Source: Candidatus Coproplasma avicola
Lineage (GTDB): Bacteria > Bacillota > Clostridia > Christensenellales > Borkfalkiaceae
Direction of reading: 5' to 3'
DNA: 58,484 nucleotides
Assembly (NCBI GenBank): GCA_018712135.1
Contig: DVHK01000076.1
Coordinates: forward strand, 1 to 58,484
Shown in pieces: positions 37,782 to 47,502 of this stretch. Each line of letters starts with the position of its first letter. Position 1 is the first letter of the stretch. Under the pieces are notes generated by a model. That model was not told the DNA's origin. It did no database searches and worked only from the letters and a program-made list of their open reading frames with translations. Position numbers and translations under genes: made by a program.

Positions 37782-39038
37782 TCAGATGCCTACGCGTTTG
37801 ATTTTTGCGCCGAGGGAGGACAGCTTGTATTCAAAGCCCGAATACCCCCTGTCGATATGGGAGATATCTAAAACTTCGCTGTCGCCTTCCGCCGCGAGCG
37901 CGGCGATGACGAGAGCCGCTCCTCCCCTTAAATCGTGAGCGACGACGGCAGCCCCTTTAAGTTTTTCGACGCCGCGCACAAAGGCGCACCTGTCGATAAC
38001 CGTTATGTCGGCGCCCATTTTGCGCAGCTCAGGGACATATTTGAAGCGCGTTTCAAAGAGGTTTTCGGCAATTATCGAGTTGCCCGCGCACACGCAGCAC
38101 AGCGCCGTCATCTGCGCTTGCAAATCCGTGGGAAACCCGGGGTAAGGCTGCGTTTCGACACTCTTGACCGACACGGGGCGTTTATCGCTCTTTATATATA
38201 TTTTATCATTTTTTATTCGCAGTTTGCAACCGTTTTCCCGAAGTTTATGCAAAAGCGAGCTTAAATTTTCGGCATTTACGCCGCTTAGCTCCACATCGCC
38301 GCCGCACATAGCCGCCGCGATGAGAAAAGTGCCCGCCTCTATTCTGTCGGCTATGGGCTGATAAACCGACCCGCCGAGCTTTTGCACACCCTCTATGACG
38401 ACCGTCCCCGTTCCCGCACCCCTTACCTTTGCGCCCATGGAATTTAAAAAATTCTGCAAATCTTCGATTTCGGGTTCGCGCGCGGCATTTTTTATAGTCG
38501 TTACGCCCTCCGCCTTTACTGCGGCGAGCATTATATTTTCGGTTGCGCCCACGCTGGGACAGTCGAGCATGATTTCATTGCCCGCAAGCTTGTCGCAGAC
38601 GCAGTTTATATAGCCGTTGCTTTCGGTAATTTCAACGCCCAGTCTCTTCAACCCCGTGAGGTGAAGGTCGACGGGGCGCAGACCTATGTCGCACCCGCCG
38701 GGATAGGCGATTTTTGCTTTGCAGAATCGCGAAATGACGGAACCGAGCAAAAAAACAGAAGAGCGCAGCTCGTGCGCGAGCGCCCTGGGAATTTCGCAGT
38801 TGTCGGCAGACGAGCTGTCAATTATTATGTCGTTGCCCGAATACCGGGCGCTGCAGCCGAGACAGCCGAGTATGCGAACCATGTTGCGCACGTCGGTAAT
38901 GTCGGGCACGTTGAGCACGGTTACGGGCTCGTCTGTGAGCACCGATGCCGCCAGAATGGGCAGCACGGAGTTTTTTGCCGTCTGAATGCGCACGCCCCCT
39001 TCGAGGCGGCGACCTCCGCTTATTATGTACTTATCCAT
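37782..39038 (-). CDS. murA: UDP-N-acetylglucosamine 1-carboxyvinyltransferase
   Basis: First committed step of peptidoglycan synthesis and target of fosfomycin. The 418-residue protein begins with the MDKYIISGGRRLEGGV pattern, has KNSVLPILAA near residue 22 and the reactive cysteine in PGGCDIGLRP. The Cys (not Asp) implies fosfomycin sensitivity at the enzyme level. It sits between ftsW and ftsQ, where murG or murB often lies. Confidence 0.96.
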   Translation of the reverse strand: MDKYIISGGRRLEGGVRIQTAKNSVLPILAASVLTDEPVTVLNVPDITDVRNMVRILGCLGCSARYSGNDIIIDSSSADNCEIPRALAHELRSSVFLLGSVISRFCKAKIAYPGGCDIGLRPVDLHLTGLKRLGVEITESNGYINCVCDKLAGNEIMLDCPSVGATENIMLAAVKAEGVTTIKNAAREPEIEDLQNFLNSMGAKVRGAGTGTVVIEGVQKLGGSVYQPIADRIEAGTFLIAAAMCGGDVELSGVNAENLSSLLHKLRENGCKLRIKNDKIYIKSDKRPVSVKSVETQPYPGFPTDLQAQMTALCCVCAGNSIIAENLFETRFKYVPELRKMGADITVIDRCAFVRGVEKLKGAAVVAHDLRGGAALVIAALAAEGDSEVLDISHIDRGYSGFEYKLSSLGAKIKRVGI

Positions 39039-39064
39039 ATATGCTCCGTTTATGTAAAATGCCG

Positions 39065-39095
39065 AGCAGCCCGAACTATATTTTTTCAGGCTGCT
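39065..39095 (-). other. Hairpin in the murA leader
   Basis: AGCAGCC and GGCTGCT arms with a 17-base loop lie between the predicted internal promoter and murA. No U-tract follows on the minus strand. Confidence 0.35.
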
Positions 39096-39102
39096 TTACT
39101 TT

Positions 39103-39132
39103 ATTATATGGATTTTTACAAACCGTTGTTAA
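39103..39132 (-). promoter_or_regulatory. Possible internal promoter for murA-ftsQ
   Basis: TTAACA (39132-39127), 18 bases, TATAAT (39108-39103) in the 126-base ftsW-murA gap. A CGCCGCG/CGCGGCG hairpin lies just upstream, after the ftsW stop. Confidence 0.5.
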
Positions 39133-39164
39133 TTGACCCGCCGCGCCCTTTTTATCGCGGCGTT

Positions 39165-40271
39165 TTAATTATTGGCAGACACGTTATATAAAACGCCCAT
39201 GGAGGTCATGGTAATTATCAGCGAAGTGTTGCCGCTGCTGACGAGGGGCAGCGGCAGCCCCGTCGGCGGGATCGTGCCGCTGACGACGAGGGCGTTAACT
39301 ATAACCTGTATGCCGTAGACGAGCGTTATCCCCGCAGAGAGCAGATAGCCGAACGAGTCCCTGCACCTGCGCGCGACAGTTATGCCCCGCCAGATCATGA
39401 AAAGACAGACGGCGAAAAATATCAGCAGCCCGAAAAACCCCAACTCTTCGCCCATGACCGACATTATGAAGTCGCTTTCGGCGAAAGGCAGAAAGCGGTA
39501 TTTCTGCGTCGAATTGAACAGTCCCACCCCGAACCAACCGCCGTTTCCGAGCGCATAGAGCGACTGTATGAGCTGATACCCCTCGTCCCGCGGGGAAGCC
39601 CAAGGGTCGATGAACGCGCTCAGCCGCTGCAACCTGTAAGGTTCTAAAATGATGAGCACAGGCACGGCGATTATGCAGGGCACAAGCATAAAGGCGAACG
39701 CCTTTAAGTTTGTGCCGCTTAAAAAGACCATGGCGAGCATGAGAATGCCCACGCACATGGTTATAGACATATTTGGTTCGACAATTATCAGCAGACAGAA
39801 GATTATGCCGAGCGCGAGGACGGGCGCAACGCCCTTTATGGAGCGCGCGGCACCGTAGTACTGCGAAAAGTGTGCGGCGGCGAACAGCACAAAGGCATAT
39901 TTAGCAATCTCAGACGGCTGAATGGTAAAAGAGCCCAGACCTATCCAGCGCGTAGCGCCGTAGTTTGTCACGCCCACGCCCGGCACGAACACGAGCGCGA
40001 GCAAGATTACAGAGATGACGGCGAGCGGAATTTTGAGTTTTGCCAGCTTTTTGTACGGCACAAAAGCCGCGCAGCCCATGGCGAGCATTCCCACCACCAC
40101 CCCGACGACCTGCTTATTTACGAAATACATTGCATCGCCGTACTGCACCTGCCCGACGTAAGAGCTCGCCGAATAGATCATTATACAGCCGAACACCGCC
40201 ATACCCGCCGTGCAGACGAGAATGGAGATATCGCCGGCTTTTTTAGGTCTTTCAAAAAGCGCCTTAATCAT
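39165..40271 (-). CDS. ftsW: FtsW/SpoVE-type SEDS peptidoglycan polymerase
   Basis: Polytopic membrane glycosyltransferase that works with the class B PBP. The start at ATG 40271 (MIKALFERP, 368 residues) overlaps the murD stop as ATGATTAA. An open extension to 40334 is antisense-like and is not needed. About ten membrane helices are seen, with the family motifs GATRWIGLGSFTIQPSE and PPTGLPLPLVSSGNTS. Together with the ftsI product it should form the septal synthase. Confidence 0.94.
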   Translation of the reverse strand: MIKALFERPKKAGDISILVCTAGMAVFGCIMIYSASSYVGQVQYGDAMYFVNKQVVGVVVGMLAMGCAAFVPYKKLAKLKIPLAVISVILLALVFVPGVGVTNYGATRWIGLGSFTIQPSEIAKYAFVLFAAAHFSQYYGAARSIKGVAPVLALGIIFCLLIIVEPNMSITMCVGILMLAMVFLSGTNLKAFAFMLVPCIIAVPVLIILEPYRLQRLSAFIDPWASPRDEGYQLIQSLYALGNGGWFGVGLFNSTQKYRFLPFAESDFIMSVMGEELGFFGLLIFFAVCLFMIWRGITVARRCRDSFGYLLSAGITLVYGIQVIVNALVVSGTIPPTGLPLPLVSSGNTSLIITMTSMGVLYNVSANN

Positions 40272-41613
40272 CGGGGAACGCCTGAACGAGGCGGGCAAAG
40301 CTGTCGCCGCGCTCCTCGTAATTTTTAAACTCATCGAAGCTTGAACTTGCGGGGCTCAAAAGCACACATTGCCCGCGCTGCGCATAGTTGTGCGCGAGCA
40401 TGACGGCTTCCTCCATTTTGCGGCAGAGCGAAAAGGCGGTAAATCCGCTTTGCAGCGCGCTGTCAAGCAGTTTATAGCGATTTTCGCCGTAAAACACGGC
40501 ATGGACAACATTGCTGTTTTTCAGCCCTTCAAAGAGGGGCGTGTAGTCGTACCCCTTATCCTTACCGCCAAGCAGAAGAACGGCGGACGACGCGAGAGAA
40601 GCGACCGCCTTTAACGTCGCGTCGACGTTGGTGCCTTTGCTGTCGTTTATGTACGTCACGCCGCCGCGCTCACATACCGTCTCTATCCTGTGCTTTACTC
40701 CCCTGAACGCACAGATCGACTGTGCAACCGTCTGTTCATCCAGTCCGAGAATACCCGCAACCGCTGCGCAGGCGAGGGCATTGTATAAATTGTGTTCGCC
40801 CGCGAGCGACATCTGACTGCAAGCGAACAGTTTTTTGCCCATGTAATACACCTCGCCTCCTTCGACATAGGCGCCCTCCACCTTGCTCTTTGCCGAAAAA
40901 TAGACAACCCGCGCCTTGGTGACCGAGGCGAATGCCCTGACCCGCTCGTCGTCGTAGTTTAATACGGCATATTCGCTTTCGCGCAGGGAGCGCACGAGTT
41001 TGCTCTTCAAGAACACATAGTTTTCCATGTTGTAATGGCGGTTGAGGTGATCTTCCGTTATATTCGTGACCACGGCGACGTGGGGGCGGAGATTGGACAG
41101 GGTTTCGAGCTGGAAAGAGGAAATTTCAATGACGGCGAAGTCGTCGAACGAAAGCTTTTCTACGAGGTTCAAAGTCGGTTCGCCTATGTTGCCGCAAGCC
41201 ACGCTCGTCTTGCCGCAGTCCGAGAGCATGTTGTTTATCATCGAAACGGTCGTCGTTTTGCCGTTTGTGCCTGTTACGGCGACAGCCGTCGCGCGCAGGT
41301 AAGCCGCGGCGAGCTCTTCTTCACCGATTATGAGTTTGCCCATACGCCTGAACGCGACGGGCAGAGCGTTGTCTATGGGAATGCCGGGGCTGAGGACGAG
41401 CACGTCGCACCCCCTTACGGCATCCTGATAGAGCGAGGCGGTGACCTCTTCCGCCCCCGCCGCTATTAGTTTATCCATAGCCGCCCGCACGGCGGGGGTT
41501 ATCATGTCGTCGTACAGATAGACTGCCGCGCCGCGCGCAAGCAAAAAGCGGGCACTGCTTTCACCCGATCCGGATATGCCCGCCACCAAAAACTTCTGAC
41601 CTTTGAAATACAT
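40264..41613 (-). CDS. murD: UDP-N-acetylmuramoylalanine-D-glutamate ligase
   Basis: Adds D-Glu to UDP-MurNAc-L-Ala; D-Glu would come from MurI, encoded in this window. The 449-residue protein has the ATP loop GTNGKTTT, the central domain with the Lys that is carbamylated in this family, and the C-terminal LLGGKDKGYDY motif. GAGGT precedes the ATG and mraY ends 6 bases upstream. Confidence 0.96.
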   Translation of the reverse strand: MYFKGQKFLVAGISGSGESSARFLLARGAAVYLYDDMITPAVRAAMDKLIAAGAEEVTASLYQDAVRGCDVLVLSPGIPIDNALPVAFRRMGKLIIGEEELAAAYLRATAVAVTGTNGKTTTVSMINNMLSDCGKTSVACGNIGEPTLNLVEKLSFDDFAVIEISSFQLETLSNLRPHVAVVTNITEDHLNRHYNMENYVFLKSKLVRSLRESEYAVLNYDDERVRAFASVTKARVVYFSAKSKVEGAYVEGGEVYYMGKKLFACSQMSLAGEHNLYNALACAAVAGILGLDEQTVAQSICAFRGVKHRIETVCERGGVTYINDSKGTNVDATLKAVASLASSAVLLLGGKDKGYDYTPLFEGLKNSNVVHAVFYGENRYKLLDSALQSGFTAFSLCRKMEEAVMLAHNYAQRGQCVLLSPASSSFDEFKNYEERGDSFARLVQAFPDD

Positions 41614-41619
41614 TTTACC

Positions 41620-42561
41620 TCACACAAAAATAATACAGATTATTCCGACGAGCGAGGTTATTATAAAATAGACGTATGAAATTTTGCTTTCGGAATACCC
41701 CTTCATCTGAAAATGGTGATGAACGGGCGCCATTAAAAATACCCTGCGCTTCGTACGTTTATAGTATATTACCTGAATGATTACGGATATGCCCGAAAGC
41801 ACAAACATTATTCCGATCGCGGGAATATATAAAACATTGCCCGAAAAGACGGACAGGCACGAAATGAGCCCGCCGAGCGCCAGCGAACCCGTGTCGCCCA
41901 TAAAGACGCTCGCCTTGCCCGTATTGAAGATGAGAAACGCCGCAAGGGCGCCCACACCCGCAAAGGCGACGAGCCCGCCGCCCGCACCCGTAACGGCAAG
42001 CATTGCTCCCAGCGAAGCAAGGTAAGCCGCCGAAACGCCGCCCGCAAGCCCGTCTAAACCGTCGGTCAGGTTTACGCAGTTGACCGTTGCTATGAACACG
42101 AAAATGACGAGAGGTATTATTACCCACCCTATGTCGTATTCCAGCCCGCCGCCGAAGGGGATTTTTACGGCAGTTATGCCGTTTACATAGCAATAGACTG
42201 CCGCAATTACGGCGATCGCCAGCTGAAAGACAATCTTCTGGTAGGGTTTTAACCCCTCGTTCTCTTTGCGGCGTATCTTTAAAAAGTCGTCCAAAAATCC
42301 CACGACGGCAAAACCCGCCGTTATGGACATGGTGAGATTGATTTTGTTGTCGCCAAAGCCGCAGAAAATAAAGCTCGCGGCGATTATCGCCGCGACAAAA
42401 GCCAGCCCGCCCATGGTGGGCGTGCCGCTTTTGGAAGCATGCTGCTTTACGTATGACAAAATGTACTGCCCCGCCTTCAACTTTCTTAAAAGGGGCAGCA
42501 GCGCGGCGGTCAGCGCGAGCGAAAGGGCGAACGCCGACAGGATGCAGACGAGATAATTCAC
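41620..42561 (-). CDS. mraY: Phospho-N-acetylmuramoyl-pentapeptide transferase
   Basis: Makes lipid I at the membrane. The 313-residue protein has about ten hydrophobic helices, the catalytic NLTDGLDGLAGG region and MAPVHHHFQ near the end. Its start overlaps the murE stop by 4 bases (ATGA). Confidence 0.96.
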   Translation of the reverse strand: MNYLVCILSAFALSLALTAALLPLLRKLKAGQYILSYVKQHASKSGTPTMGGLAFVAAIIAASFIFCGFGDNKINLTMSITAGFAVVGFLDDFLKIRRKENEGLKPYQKIVFQLAIAVIAAVYCYVNGITAVKIPFGGGLEYDIGWVIIPLVIFVFIATVNCVNLTDGLDGLAGGVSAAYLASLGAMLAVTGAGGGLVAFAGVGALAAFLIFNTGKASVFMGDTGSLALGGLISCLSVFSGNVLYIPAIGIMFVLSGISVIIQVIYYKRTKRRVFLMAPVHHHFQMKGYSESKISYVYFIITSLVGIICIIFV

Positions 42562-44003
42562 GCTAAGTTGCCTAAAATCTTTTTTATTATCGTATTGTCG
42601 TTATAGCTGTGTTTTATACCCATAATTTCCTGATAAGTTTCGCCGCCCTTGCCTGCGACGAGCAGAATATCGCCCTCGCCGAGCAGGTTTATAGCATATT
42701 CCGTAGCCATTTCCCTGTCGCTTATGGTTACGTAGGGCGTACCCACCTTTTGAATGCCCGGCTCTATCTGGGTGATTATGTCGTAGGCGTCCTCGAAACG
42801 TGGATTATCGGAAGTGACTATCAGAAAATCAGCGTTGCGCGCAGCGGCTTCACCCATGAGGGGGCGCTTTGACGCGTCGCGGTTGCCGCCGCAGCCGAAA
42901 AGGCAATAAAGCTTGCCGTCGCACAGCTTGCGCAAACCCGAAAGCGATTTTTCAAGCCCGTCGGGCGTGTGGGCAAAGTCGACAAATATCGTGCCGCCGT
43001 TGTGCTCCGCCACCCTTTCGAGTCTGCCCGCAACCCCCTTCAACTTCCCCAGCCCCTCGGCTATGGCGCCGAGCGGCACGCCGAGCGCGCGGGCGCACGT
43101 CGCGGCGGCGAGGGCGTTATACACATTATGAATGGCGGGCATGTTGAGGTGCACGTCGTAGAGCTCGTCGCTTATGTTTATTACGAAATCCGAACCCGCA
43201 AGATTTTCGCTGAGATCGATAGCAAAGGTGTCGGCCGGATTATCGAGCCCGTAGCTGAGCACGTTTTTGCTCTCTTTTATGAGTTTCGCGCCAAAATCGT
43301 CGTCGGAATTGACAATAGCGAGCGAACAGCGCGAACTTTCAAAGAGCTTAGCTTTTGCGGCGGCGTAAGACGGCATGTCGCCGAAAAAATCGAGGTGATC
43401 CTGCGTGAGGTTGGTAAATATCGCCGCCCTGAATTGCAGCCCGTCGACCTTGCCAAAGTAAAGCGCGTGGGCGGAAACCTCCATGAACACGTATTCTACG
43501 CCGCTTTCGGCCATATCGGCAAAGACCGAATGCAGAAAGACTGGATCGGGCGTGGTCAGTTCGGGCGAGATGAATTTGTTGCCGTAAGATATGCCGAGAG
43601 TGCCTATTACCGCAATATTTTTGCCGCAAGCTTCAAAAATGGCTTTGAGCATGTAAGTGACGGTCGTTTTACCGTTTGTTCCCGTCACGCCGACGAGCGT
43701 AAGTTTTTTGTCGGCATAGCCGTAAAACGCGCGGGCGAGCGGGGCGACTACCGCCCTGCCGTCCCCGACTATGACCTGCGGCAGGGGCAGACCGAGCGGG
43801 CGCGAACAGATTATGGCGCACGCGCCCTTTGCGCAGGCTTCGGCGGCGAAATCGTGCGAATCAAAGTTGCCTCCCTCGTAGCAGACAAAAAGCTCGCCCT
43901 GCCGCAGTTTGCGGCTGTCTGTGCATATGCCCGCCACGTCCACGCGCACGTCGCCTATTATATTTTTGTATGATATGCTGTCAAGCAGCTGACAAAGTTT
44001 CAT
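42558..44003 (-). CDS. murE: UDP-MurNAc-tripeptide synthetase, meso-DAP type
   Basis: Adds the third stem residue. The ATP loop GTNGKTTV and the specificity motif SDNPRFED (DNPR) point to meso-diaminopimelate rather than lysine. I use the ATG at 44003 (481 residues) because AGAGG lies six bases upstream. An ATG at 44021 overlaps the previous gene and lacks a site. The DAP specificity matters for the CarB-DapF fusion elsewhere in this window: the cell needs meso-DAP but the fused domain looks unable to make it. Confidence 0.95.
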   Translation of the reverse strand: MKLCQLLDSISYKNIIGDVRVDVAGICTDSRKLRQGELFVCYEGGNFDSHDFAAEACAKGACAIICSRPLGLPLPQVIVGDGRAVVAPLARAFYGYADKKLTLVGVTGTNGKTTVTYMLKAIFEACGKNIAVIGTLGISYGNKFISPELTTPDPVFLHSVFADMAESGVEYVFMEVSAHALYFGKVDGLQFRAAIFTNLTQDHLDFFGDMPSYAAAKAKLFESSRCSLAIVNSDDDFGAKLIKESKNVLSYGLDNPADTFAIDLSENLAGSDFVINISDELYDVHLNMPAIHNVYNALAAATCARALGVPLGAIAEGLGKLKGVAGRLERVAEHNGGTIFVDFAHTPDGLEKSLSGLRKLCDGKLYCLFGCGGNRDASKRPLMGEAAARNADFLIVTSDNPRFEDAYDIITQIEPGIQKVGTPYVTISDREMATEYAINLLGEGDILLVAGKGGETYQEIMGIKHSYNDNTIIKKILGNLA

Positions 44004-44013
44004 AAAATTCCTC

Positions 44014-45753
44014 TCATTCAAAAGGTTGAATGTTTTTTATAGCAATAATATCCTCAAATATGCTCTTTGCAACGGGCGCCGCGACAACGCTGCCGTAATA
44101 AGCGCCCTGCGGCTCGTCGACGATGACGAGGGCGAGATACTGCGGGTCGTCCGCAGGGAAAAATCCGACGAAGGACGAAACGTATTTACCCGCCGCGACC
44201 GCGCCGTTTTCGTACTTCTGCGCGGTGCCCGTCTTGCCTGCAACGCGGTAACCTTCAATATAGGCATTTTTGCCGCTGCCCTCCTTAACAACTCCTTCGA
44301 GCATGGAGCGCAGCATGGACGACGCCTGTTCGCTTATCGTTTTGTTTTTAAGAATGGGTTCGCTCTCCTCCACCACGTTTCCGTCGGAGGAAATGACGCT
44401 CTTCAACAGCCGCGGCACATAGTAATTGCCGCCGTTTACCGCCGAGGCGACGGCGCAGGCGAGTTGCAATGCCGTGACGGCTACCGTCTGACCGAACCCT
44501 ATGCGCGCGAGGTCGCAGTCGCGCACGAGCGACTGAGGCACGAGCATTCCGACTGCCTCGCCCGCAAAATCTATGCCCGTGACGTTGCCCAGCCCGAACA
44601 GCGAAAGATAGTTATAAAACACGTCTTTGCCGAGTGCGAGGGCTATGTCGGTGAAGCAGGGGTTACAACTGTTATTGAGCGCCTGCGAAAGGGTCTGGTT
44701 GGAATGTTTGCCGTTGGCGTGATCCGACCAGCATTTTATTGTCGTGCCGTCTACCGAGCGCGTGCGACTGCCGTTGAATACATAGGTCGGAGAAAACGCC
44801 GCAGAGTTGCCGTTTATGTACTCCTGCAAGTTTGCGGCGGCAGTGAGTACCTTGAAGGTTGAACCGGGCTCGTAGATGTCGCATACGAGACTGTTGCGCG
44901 AAAGTTCGTTGAGGGTCTGCACGTCGTCCCTCGGAACGTCGTTGAGGTCGTATGAAGGATAGTTGACCATGGCGAGAATTTCAAAACTGCTAGGGTCGAG
45001 AACTATGCACGAGGCGCTCTGCGCGCCCGTATTTTCGTAAACTTCGCGGATAGCCTGCTCGGCGGCAAGCTGAATTTCAATATCTATGGTCAGCGAAATA
45101 TCGTCGCCGTCTACGGCGCTTTTATAGACGATGTTCGTGTTTTCGGTCTGGTTGCCGACTATATCCGTCGTATACATTATTTCGCCGTCGGTGCCGCCGA
45201 GCACACCGTCGTACATCTTTTCGATACCCGAAAGCCCCAGCCCGTCGGTAGAGGTAAAGCCGAGAGTCTGGCAGAGTGCCTCGCCGTAGGAATACACGCG
45301 CGTGTTGTCGCGGGCGTAGTACACCCCGTCGATGTCGCAGGCGATTAGCTGCTCTATGAGTTCGCCGTCAGCCTGCCGCACAACGATTATTTCAGACACG
45401 TTGCCTTCGTTCAGTCTTTCATACAGACTGCTCATTTCCAGCCCGAAAATTTCCGAAAGACAAGTAGCCGCATAAGATTTGTCTTTAACGGCATTCGGGC
45501 GCACAAAGACACTGTAAGTCGTAAGATTTCCGGCAAGCTGCTGTCCGTTGCGATCGAGAATATTGCCGCGCGCGGCAATTACGGGTATTTCCCTGTTCCA
45601 CTGGTCGGTGGCGCGCAGGACAAGCTCCTGCCCCCAAATGACCTGTATGTAGAAAAAACGCGCTATTATAAGGAAAAAAATAAAGGTTATCGTCAGCGTG
45701 ACCGACAATAACCTCTTTTGTAAAACTGTTAAAGAAAATTTACCTTTATTAAT
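44014..45753 (-). CDS. ftsI: Class B penicillin-binding protein (FtsI/PBP2B type), likely AUU start
   Basis: Septal transpeptidase. It has one N-terminal membrane helix, a dimerisation domain, and the catalytic motifs STFK, SCN and KTGT. There are no C-terminal PASTA domains. A TTG at 45708 would give 564 residues but starts right at the membrane helix, with AGAGG only 3 bases away. The frame runs upstream through a basic segment (LQKRLLSV) to an ATT at 45753 with AAGGAG eight bases before it, overlapping the ftsL stop; no ATG, GTG or other TTG lies between. I therefore propose the ATT start (579 residues). The gene is certain, the start is not. Confidence 0.9.
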   Translation of the reverse strand: MNKGKFSLTVLQKRLLSVTLTITFIFFLIIARFFYIQVIWGQELVLRATDQWNREIPVIAARGNILDRNGQQLAGNLTTYSVFVRPNAVKDKSYAATCLSEIFGLEMSSLYERLNEGNVSEIIVVRQADGELIEQLIACDIDGVYYARDNTRVYSYGEALCQTLGFTSTDGLGLSGIEKMYDGVLGGTDGEIMYTTDIVGNQTENTNIVYKSAVDGDDISLTIDIEIQLAAEQAIREVYENTGAQSASCIVLDPSSFEILAMVNYPSYDLNDVPRDDVQTLNELSRNSLVCDIYEPGSTFKVLTAAANLQEYINGNSAAFSPTYVFNGSRTRSVDGTTIKCWSDHANGKHSNQTLSQALNNSCNPCFTDIALALGKDVFYNYLSLFGLGNVTGIDFAGEAVGMLVPQSLVRDCDLARIGFGQTVAVTALQLACAVASAVNGGNYYVPRLLKSVISSDGNVVEESEPILKNKTISEQASSMLRSMLEGVVKEGSGKNAYIEGYRVAGKTGTAQKYENGAVAAGKYVSSFVGFFPADDPQYLALVIVDEPQGAYYGSVVAAPVAKSIFEDIIAIKNIQPFE

Positions 45754-45765
45754 TTTTAAATCTCC

Positions 45766-46539
45766 TTACGGCAATATCAAACCGTGACTGAGCGCGTATT
45801 CGGCGATTCTTTCGAGACTGGTAGAAGCGCTTATCTGCGAGTTCACCTGTTCGAGAATCTGCTGCGCGGCAGCTACGCTGTCCTGAATAAGCCCCACCTC
45901 GCTGTTCAAACCGGCGATTACAGCCGAATTTATTATAACGAGAATAAACAGAGCCGCAACAACGCTAATAAAGGTCGCGATTATGGCTTTTTCACGCTTG
46001 CCGAGCAAGTGGGTTTCGCTCTCCCTGATAATCTTGGGCTCGATCACATCGTTTTCGCGGGCGGTTTTATACTGTATAGTCGTCTGCGTGGGGCGCAGAT
46101 CTTCATTTTCGTCCTCTTCGACGACAGCGGTGGCAGCCGTTGCGGCATAGCGCTGATTGATGGGGCTGTCTGCACGGAACAGATCGGAATCCGCGCGAGC
46201 GTTGGTAACGAGATAAGGGTGCTGTTGAGCCTGGGGCGCCGGCATTGCCTGTGCGGGCGCAACATACTCCTGCTGTACGGGAGCGATATATTCGCTCTGC
46301 GCGGGAGCCGCCTGGCGTACAGGCGCGGAGGGACGGAGAATTTCCGTCGCGGCGGCATAATTCTGCTGATTTACAGCGGGCGCTGCAGCCCCCTCGTTCC
46401 TCACGTTTTCCCTGCGGAATTCGGGATCCAGAAGCCTTTTATAATTTTCGCTTATCTGGGCGTTATGTAATTCGTCGTCAGACATGGCGGCGGTCTTTTG
46501 TGAGGTTTGTCTTTCGAGAATGGGGGTTGCGACTGCCAT
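45766..46539 (-). CDS. ftsL: FtsL-like division protein with long cytoplasmic N-terminus
   Basis: 257 residues. The C-terminal part has one membrane helix (about 184-208) and a short coiled coil ending LSHGLILP, the FtsL pattern, and the gene lies between rsmH and ftsI where ftsL belongs. The cytoplasmic part is about 180 residues, against about 35 in typical FtsL. It is rich in Ala, Pro and Gln, with repeats such as EYIAPVQQEYVAPAQ. The assignment rests on topology and position, since FtsL sequences are poorly conserved. Confidence 0.8.
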   Translation of the reverse strand: MAVATPILERQTSQKTAAMSDDELHNAQISENYKRLLDPEFRRENVRNEGAAAPAVNQQNYAAATEILRPSAPVRQAAPAQSEYIAPVQQEYVAPAQAMPAPQAQQHPYLVTNARADSDLFRADSPINQRYAATAATAVVEEDENEDLRPTQTTIQYKTARENDVIEPKIIRESETHLLGKREKAIIATFISVVAALFILVIINSAVIAGLNSEVGLIQDSVAAAQQILEQVNSQISASTSLERIAEYALSHGLILP

Positions 46540-46563
46540 TTTCTTTCACTCCTTATCGCTTTA

Positions 46564-47502
46564 TTATAGTTTTTGCGCTATTCGCAATTTTGCGCTCTTA
46601 GAGCGCGGATTTATCGCCATTTCTCTTACTGTGGCGGTAACGGGTTTTTTCGTGAGTATCTCTATCTCCTTCTTCTTGCCGCATACGCAAACGGGGAGCG
46701 TTTTGGGGCAAACGCAATCGGTTTCAAGCATATTGAACGCCTGTTTTACTATTCTGTCTTCCAGCGAGTGGAATGTCAGAATGGCTATTCTTCCGCCGCT
46801 TACAAGTCTTCGGGTAAGACCTGTAACGCAGTCATACAACCCGTCGAGTTCGCCGTTGACGGCGATGCGTATCGCCTGAAAGCTTTTGCGGGCGGAGGGT
46901 CCGTTCTGCTGAAATTTTTTTGGTATGCTGTTTTCGATTATATCTACAAAATCGCCGCACGTTTTAATCGGGTTTTGTTGCCGTCTTTCGACGACGCGGG
47001 CTGCAATTTTGGAGGAAAATTTTTCCTCGCCGTAGATGCGGAGAATTTTTTCTATCTGATCCTGCGGATATGTATTGAGGATGACCTCTGCGGTCAACGG
47101 GTTCGACCTGTCCATCCTCATGTCGAGCGGGGCGTCCTTTTTCATATAGGCGAAGCCCCTCTCCTCGGTGTCGAGCTGGTAACTCGATACCCCGAAGTCA
47201 AGCAATATGCCGTCGAGCTTATCTATGCCCTCTTCGGCGAATACCTGTTCATAGTTTTTATAATTGGATTTATGGATATTGAATCTGCCCTGAAAAGGAC
47301 TGAGCTTTTTTGTCGCCGCCGCAATCGCGTCGTCGTCAAGGTCGGTAGCGATAAGCCTGCCCGAAGGCGACGACCTCTTCAAAATTTCGTATGAATGGTT
47401 TCCGCCGCCCACCGTGCCATCAAAGTAAATTCCTCCGTCGCGGATGTTCAGCCCCTCCATACACTCTTCGAGCATTACGGGAATATGCGAAAAAGTTGCC
47501 AT
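46564..47502 (-). CDS. rsmH: 16S rRNA (cytosine-1402-N4)-methyltransferase
   Basis: SAM-dependent methylation of C1402. The 312-residue protein begins with HIPVMLEECMEGL, has the SAM loop DGTVGGGNHS and LLDFGVSSYQLD, and ends with NPRSKSAKLR, all standard. Its ATG shares one base with the mraZ stop. Confidence 0.97.
   Translation of the reverse strand: MATFSHIPVMLEECMEGLNIRDGGIYFDGTVGGGNHSYEILKRSSPSGRLIATDLDDDAIAAATKKLSPFQGRFNIHKSNYKNYEQVFAEEGIDKLDGILLDFGVSSYQLDTEERGFAYMKKDAPLDMRMDRSNPLTAEVILNTYPQDQIEKILRIYGEEKFSSKIAARVVERRQQNPIKTCGDFVDIIENSIPKKFQQNGPSARKSFQAIRIAVNGELDGLYDCVTGLTRRLVSGGRIAILTFHSLEDRIVKQAFNMLETDCVCPKTLPVCVCGKKKEIEILTKKPVTATVREMAINPRSKSAKLRIAQKL

Noticed and set aside
40272-40334. 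21-residue N-terminal extension of FtsW into murD
   Set aside because: The ATGATTAA overlap with murD gives a better start and the extension lies in conserved murD coding sequence.
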